Positions 18,401 to 25,593 of a stretch of 25,593 nucleotides of DNA are shown piece after piece. The stretch is from the NCBI GenBank assembly GCA_000226015.1, contig JH155171.1:34047-59639 (forward strand), written 5' to 3'. Under the pieces are notes generated by a model. The model had not been told where the DNA came from. It searched no databases and was given only the letters and a program-made list of their open reading frames with translations. The first letter of the stretch is position 1, and each line of letters starts with the position of its first letter. The translations under genes were made by a program, and so were the position numbers. This DNA comes from Mnemiopsis leidyi (Eukaryota > Ctenophora > Tentaculata > Lobata > Bolinopsidae).

Positions 18401-20320
18401 CATTTTCTTCACTCTGTACGTCGAGCCTTGATTTCATCTATAAGACTAAAAGGTGGTCTCACACAAAGCAACCATTAAAGCATAGATAAACTATTAATTT
18501 CATATCTTAAGATATCAAGTGCATTATGGCAATTTGTTTTCTTCTATTTCTCTTCAAGTTCTGCAGTTGCCGGAAGAAAGTTAGGATGGAACCCCCACTT
18601 GTACATCCCACACAGATTGTAACCTCGAGCTACTTTAGCGAAGCCCTTGTCGCCCCAGGTCTCTCCCCAGCTGTTTTTCAAGAGAACATAATTAGGAGCG
18701 TAGCCCACGGCGGCCATGGCGTGGTCAACTTGCGTTCCACATTTGGGATAGTCGAATATACCCGTTTTGTAATAGAAGAAAGGCTCGATTGCGTTAAACT
18801 CGATAACAAGTGGACCGTCCGCCAGCGCTGCTATCATCTGCTCCGCTCCGTATCTATAAGTGTAGTATCTCTGCTTCACGTTGCTTAACCCGTTCTCCTT
18901 ACCCTTAGCCAGACAGCTAGGATTTGACCTGCCAATGTAGGGATAGTCCGCCTGCTTGCTGATCGCCTCTCTCTCGTAAACATACTCGAACGCTTTGAGA
19001 CTGTCCCCTCCATCACAACCGTCCCTGTAGGGACTAGCACAGTCCACTACCTCCTGGTCGCTCAACGACTCCTTTGCACTCCCGGCCTTGGCTGCTCTGG
19101 TTTCTATGACAGCGACTGCTGCGAAGGCCCAGCACGAACCACAGCCCCACTGTTCACGTGGTGTGGTCACGTGACCTAGTTCCCGCCAATCCACTGAGTC
19201 TGGCCCAGCTGGAAGTGACCTTGGTGCAGAGTTTCCGTTTTGAAGTTCGGGGTGAGTTGCATTCAGACCTTTGTATGCTTCTCGTTCAGCGGCGGTCATG
19301 AAAGTGAACTTGTTGACCGAGGCGGTCCATTTTCCTTCAGATTCCGAGTTGAGCTCCCAAATTTTCCCAACGTTGCGAGAAAACAATTTGAATCTTTCAG
19401 CCGTTAGAGGTACTCCATTGCTCTGTGCCTGATCTATGAAAACCTTAGCTAGATTTCCAGCAGAACCCAGTGTTAGAACACTCACTAGTAGTAGCAGACG
19501 AAACATGATTTTTATCTGGAGGATTGGTCTAACAAAATAGCTGGTCAACGAAAATGTCTTCATTAATCTGCGCCTCAGCTCTATCAGTAAGCAGATGGTC
19601 AAATTAGGCGCTAAATTAAGTTTGGCTGTTGAAACTGAATTAACAGAAACGCACAATGATGATTCTTATTTAATCATGATTCTTATTTAAACTCGAAATT
19701 TAAGGTTTTAAATCTATTTCTTGATTACATTTTGCTAATAGAATTTCCTCAGGAACGCGCAGCTGTGATGAAAAGAATCGGGAGAGGAAGCATCAGAATA
19801 CTGATTGCATCAGATGTAGCTTCTAGAGGAATAGACATTCCCGGACTAGACGTCGTGAGTTGAAAAACATTTTCCGTAGGATCGCAAAATTATGTCCGTA
19901 CATTGCAAATTTGATAATTATGGTTAATTTGATAATTATGGTTACTACTTTTTTAACCTGACTGAGGACCAGAATAAACAATATTCACGTTCCCAGGTTA
20001 TCAACGCACAGTTACCAGTCGACACGACGGCGTACTTGCACCGAGCAGGTCGCACCGCCCGGATGGGGAACTCTGGGGTTGTCCTGAACTTTTTGTCCGA
20101 GTACGACGTCCCGCTCTACAACCAGATTCGTGACGTCATGAAGAAAAAAGTTCCAATTTTTAACGAAACTATGGTCGGTCCGGCTAATCCTGAGAAGAGA
20201 CGTCAAAAGTTGGACACAACGGATGTTAATAATAGAAAACAAAATGTGGACCCATGGCTTCATGATAACCCATCTAATTTCGTGTCTAAACTTTACCGCA
20301 GTGAATTCGAAATTGAATGA
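15418..20320 (+). CDS. DDX28: DDX28-type mitochondrial DEAD-box RNA helicase
   Basis: ATP-dependent RNA helicase; DDX28 acts in mitochondrial RNA granules on large-subunit ribosome assembly. Exons are 15418-15594, 16111-16328, 16526-16646, 16810-16993, 17650-17767, 17903-18072, 18204-18379, 19753-19854 and 19997-20320: 1590 nt, 529 aa, phases consistent. The first ~30 residues are basic and nearly free of acids, as in a mitochondrial presequence. Motifs: Q motif FDQPTPIQ (50-57), motif I AETGCGKT (74-81), Ia PTPEL for PTREL, Ib TTFSKL for TPG, II DEAD (183-186), III AAT (227-229), IV LIFMNS, V SDVASRGID, VI HRAGRTARMG. The spacing Q motif-motif I equals human DDX28 only with the last acceptor of intron 1. 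Intron 4 needs a GC donor. The ATG is 2 nt after GTTTTCCTGCAG. Intron 7 hosts a cathepsin gene on the other strand. Confidence 0.87.
15754..16129 (+). repeat. 45-bp x8 tandem array spanning DDX28 intron 1 acceptor/exon 2
   Basis: Acceptor-plus-exon starts (TACTTCAG|AGTATACCCTACAT) occur at 15796, 15841, 15886, 15931, 15976, 16021, 16066 and 16111, exactly 45 bp apart. Each unit reads SIPYILPVHLPSLLQ with few changes and no stop, in frame with exon 2. Any of the eight acceptors therefore keeps the frame, adding 0-7 x 15 residues between the Q motif and motif I. The rest of intron 1 (15595-15795) is also open in frame. Confidence 0.95.
16629..16695 (+). repeat. 41-bp duplication of DDX28 intron 3 donor
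   Basis: AACTACAATTATTACGAG|GTACATTT occurs at 16629 and again 41 bp later at 16670. The first donor (intron from 16647) keeps the frame into exon 4; the second (from 16688) shifts it. Between them TTTTTCTCCAG forms a possible acceptor, so the second copy has the form of a 28-bp micro-exon. Confidence 0.9.
16994..17649 (+). other. DDX28 intron 4, candidate GC-AG intron
   Basis: Exon 4 ends AAATTTG|GCAAGT and exon 5 starts AATTTCAG|CGAAGG. The GT alternative (GGCAA|GTTTTA) gives the wrong phase and a stop at TGA in exon 5. The GC donor matches positions +1 to +6 of the GC-AG consensus and makes the whole gene divisible by three. The intron body includes a CpG-rich patch (about 17150-17400) unlike its AT-rich flanks. 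Confidence 0.6.
17499..17615. repeat. imperfect inverted repeat in DDX28 intron 4
   Basis: Arm 17499-17537 (GAGAAAGATATTATTGGGAA..., including GGTTCACAAATTT) is complementary with a few mismatches to 17577-17615 (AAATTTGTGAACC...ACCTTTCTC). The loop is ~39 nt. It could be a foldback or MITE-like element end; no target-site duplication was established. Confidence 0.75.
18544..19506 (-). CDS. papain-family cysteine protease (cathepsin), intronless
   Basis: Secreted or lysosomal C1A protease, 320 aa in one exon. Start chosen at MFRLLLLVSVLTLGSAG, a clear signal peptide; the frame is open further upstream but those residues are not signal-like. Residues ~20-100 form the I29 inhibitor-type propeptide. 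The mature enzyme begins near SVDWRELGHVTTP. Catalytic set: Gln119 and Cys125 in EQWGCGSCWAF, His262 in QVDHAMAAVGYA, Asn278 in LLKNSWGETWG; GCDGGD carries the usual disulfide region. It lies wholly within DDX28 intron 7, antisense. Its G+C is well above the surrounding introns. CCAATCCTCCAG, an acceptor-like tract, ends 9 nt before the ATG. Having no intron while its neighbours do, it may be a retrocopy or a gene that lost introns. Which cathepsin subtype is unclear. Confidence 0.9.
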   Translation of the reverse strand: MFRLLLLVSVLTLGSAGNLAKVFIDQAQSNGVPLTAERFKLFSRNVGKIWELNSESEGKWTASVNKFTFMTAAEREAYKGLNATHPELQNGNSAPRSLPAGPDSVDWRELGHVTTPREQWGCGSCWAFAAVAVIETRAAKAGSAKESLSDQEVVDCASPYRDGCDGGDSLKAFEYVYEREAISKQADYPYIGRSNPSCLAKGKENGLSNVKQRYYTYRYGAEQMIAALADGPLVIEFNAIEPFFYYKTGIFDYPKCGTQVDHAMAAVGYAPNYVLLKNSWGETWGDKGFAKVARGYNLCGMYKWGFHPNFLPATAELEEK

Positions 20321-21216
20321 GGTTACAATCCAAGACAGACCAGTGGATTTTTACGTCAATTTTCTTGTGATTTTCCATCACTTCGGTTCCATGGATCTTT
20401 GATTTTAATTTTGTTTTTATCCGGGGGTAATGGGACTTGACATGTGAGCACTAATTTATTTCCTTTTTCGTTTACTCATTTACTTTTACATTTAATTATG
20501 AAGTATTCTTTCTAAAAATAGACAAATCATAACGATCGCGTATTCAGTGTTCGGTCAGTTAATAATATAAACTGCACATAATCGTTCTGTCGTTAAATTG
20601 AATATGATTCCCTATTAAATAAACTTCGGTCTAGCGCCAGATAAAATTAATATCAAATTATTAAAAATATTATAAAAACGATTAAATATAAATTAAAGCG
20701 GATAAGTTTCGTAAAAACGGAAGAAATAACGTTTAAAACTTCCATACCAGTTGTCAAATAAAGTACAGTATAAAATGCGGTATACAGGTCGTCTGACGAT
20801 CAAACAGGAAATAGATAAAAGTAAAAATAATGCTATAAATTACTAATAAAACTAGATTAAGCTAGCGCCTAGAGGAGTTTTGGTGATATTGTCATTTTCA
20901 CTTGTCCTAAAGAAGAATCGAAACCTATTTTGGGATGTTCGGTGTTACTGTCCCATGAATTTTCTTACATTAAGGAATCCGCATTCGGAAAATCTTGAAA
21001 TTGAATAAATTCTAGTCCTCAACTTTCATTATGCGTAACCACACACACCAAGAACTGAGACACCAAATGCCGGCTAAGCCCTTTTGGGGGCCTTATATCT
21101 AGCAATTAGATGGAATTGAATTTGAGACTATAGTCATCTGTATGTCGTTAACAGTGTGGGGAAGAACTGCCGCTGCACCTAACTTGGCAAAGCCTAAGTT
21201 TTATCATTATACATTA
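20321..21216. other. intergenic region between convergent DDX28 and CDK genes
   Basis: AT-rich tail-to-tail spacer holding the 3' ends of both genes. No open frame of note. Confidence 0.5.
20618..20623 (+). terminator. AATAAA poly(A) signal candidate for DDX28
   Basis: Canonical hexamer (CTATTAAATAAACTTC) about 300 bp after the DDX28 stop codon; the first clear one on this strand in the 3' flank. Confidence 0.45.
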
Positions 21217-24400
<3,184 letters not shown>

Positions 24401-24414
24401 TTACAAAGGTCGTG

Positions 24415-24830
24415 TCACGTGACATGTCACACGAAACCTCGTGGTCTTTACACACAGATATCACTACACCCTACACGTTACCCTCACTGACCGTGCCAAA
24501 CAGTGCAGTTGTAGTTCACACCTATTGGGGCACCTTGAGGGGCTGGGCAGCCCCTATTGTACCATAATTGGGATAATTCAGTGAGGATTCAACTCTCAAT
24601 TCTCAAATTACCGGGAAAGCTTTGGTAAAAACATAGTTAGTGGGATGGTTTTAATCGAGTATGATCACGTGACTTAGAACTTCGCGTCTGATTGGCAAAT
24701 TGAAACCACGTTCAAACATCCCTGGCTACTGATTGGTCTAAACACCTCACCTTACTTAATACAGGATAACCGTATCTGAAGCCTGATTGGATATTAGAGT
24801 ACACGTGACCATGTCACGTGGTTGATTACT
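24415..24830 (-). promoter_or_regulatory. CCAAT / E-box cluster
   Basis: Three exact CTGATTGG octamers (24688, 24729, 24783), that is CCAATCAG in the direction of the CDK gene, plus ATTGG at 24856. Interspersed are TCACGTGA at 24415 and 24665, ACACGTGA near 24801 and TCACGTGG near 24814. CCAAT boxes bind NF-Y; CACGTG binds bHLH-ZIP factors such as USF, Myc and TFE. The cluster is just upstream of the first visible CDK exon. It may be a promoter or an intronic enhancer, since no start exon was found beside it. Confidence 0.5.
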
Positions 24831-24839
24831 GTATCAATG

Positions 24840-25429
24840 TAACGTATCGGGGCCTCATTGGAGGGCGACACGGAAATACCTAACATTCGGCTCGTACAGG
24901 GAAATGATGATTTATTCAAAACTGCTCCAGCATGTTTTACGTTGTAGTACTATCATATTCAAAAGTACATAGGCCGCACCTAGACTTAAGAAATACAAGA
25001 GTCAAGTTTTGGTGCAGATAGTTTAGCACAAAAGGTTAAAAGGAAGACGATTCCGGCTCTACGATGAATTTATTCAGGCAAGATTCAACCTATGTGTTGA
25101 CGACTTACGATTAATTTCTGTTCATTGCTTTTGCCGAAAAAGCAATTTTATTCATATTCTGTTAGGGTTGGTTAAACTCAGTTTTTTGCGATGACAACTA
25201 ACACATAATTAATTAATACATAATGAGCGATGTATTCCATAAGTTATGATGTCTTGTTTTAAATGGTAGAACATAAAATCAACCCTGTCGTGTTGATGTA
25301 ACTTGAGATCACCTTTGAGATATGGAGACAGTTATATTCGAATATCTATCCAAGCACCTACTACAGTGATTACGCAGCATAATGCTATATAAATATATAT
25401 AATAATGCTACAGAAATTACGTTGTAAAA
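24840..25429. other. non-genic stretch, nothing recognised
   Basis: I looked on the minus strand for the missing kinase N-terminal exons and found none. Confidence 0.4.
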
Positions 25430-25593
25430 TTACAGGACATGGGGACCATGGGGGGCAGGGGCGGTCACCCCGGGAATTCAAGTGGCTTCTTGGTACCTTG
25501 AATATTTGAAGCGCGATCGTGACAAGGCAATGTAAGCAGGGCAGGGAGAAAATTGTCATCCTCCACTTCCTCACACACCCCCTTCACACCCCC
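25430..25593 (-). CDS. open frame entering from the right edge, unrecognised
   Basis: A minus-strand frame open from the window end reads GVKGVCEEVEDDNFLPALLT... and stops at TAA (25432-25430). The region is G+C-rich relative to its flanks. It does not resemble a kinase N-lobe. Could be an exon of an upstream gene or repeat sequence. Confidence 0.15.

Noticed and set aside
2628..20320. Polycistronic operon of the four plus-strand genes
   Set aside because: Genes are separated by 1.3-1.9 kb with repeats between; operons in trans-splicing animals usually have much shorter spacers.

Overview
The window is nuclear DNA from an animal. It is AT-rich, has spliced genes with GT-AG introns, and carries diverged non-LTR retroelement debris and a tRNA-derived SINE. 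Six protein genes can be read: a USP19-type deubiquitinase, the centriolar distal-appendage protein CEP83, the SMC5/6 subunit NSMCE3 (a MAGE-family protein), a DDX28-type mitochondrial DEAD-box helicase, a papain-family cathepsin, and a CDK4/6-type kinase with an unusual C-terminal tail. The species cannot be named. All five genes whose start is visible have a pyrimidine-plus-AG acceptor 0-10 bp upstream of the ATG. This suggests spliced-leader trans-splicing (tunicates, medusozoan cnidarians, flatworms, ctenophores, rotifers and others) or introns ending right at the start codon.

Layout. 1-2600 is mostly non-genic, with SINE and retroelement fragments. USP19-like is at 2628-5094 (+, 2 exons). 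A decayed LINE (-) holding a perfect 41-bp palindrome and a full-length SINE (+) fill 5477-6450. CEP83 is at 7023-9628 (+, 2 exons). NSMCE3 is at 10910-13923 (+, 5 exons). DDX28-like is at 15418-20320 (+, 9 exons). The intronless cathepsin (18544-19506, -) lies inside DDX28 intron 7. The CDK4/6-like gene (-, 6 exons visible, 5' end missing) occupies 21217-24394 and converges on DDX28. A CCAAT/E-box cluster lies at 24415-24830.

The most striking feature is a set of minisatellite-like duplications whose unit spans an exon-intron junction. In DDX28 the acceptor of intron 1 exists as eight exact 45-bp copies, all in frame and free of stops. The donor of DDX28 intron 3 is duplicated (41 bp). In NSMCE3 the donor of intron 1 lies in a ~61-bp x5 array, the acceptor of intron 1 is duplicated 15 bp apart, and the acceptor of intron 2 is in a 56-bp x5 array. 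Other arrays (63, 46 and 39 bp) sit in introns or between genes, so local tandem duplication is very active here. Human DDX28 has no introns, so this locus may be a live example of intron gain or remodelling by tandem duplication.

The genes do not form a pathway. They are housekeeping genes of protein turnover, ciliogenesis, DNA repair, mitochondrial RNA biology, lysosomal proteolysis and the cell cycle. Exon joins were derived by hand from splice consensus, reading-frame phase and family resemblance; no alignment or transcript data were available.
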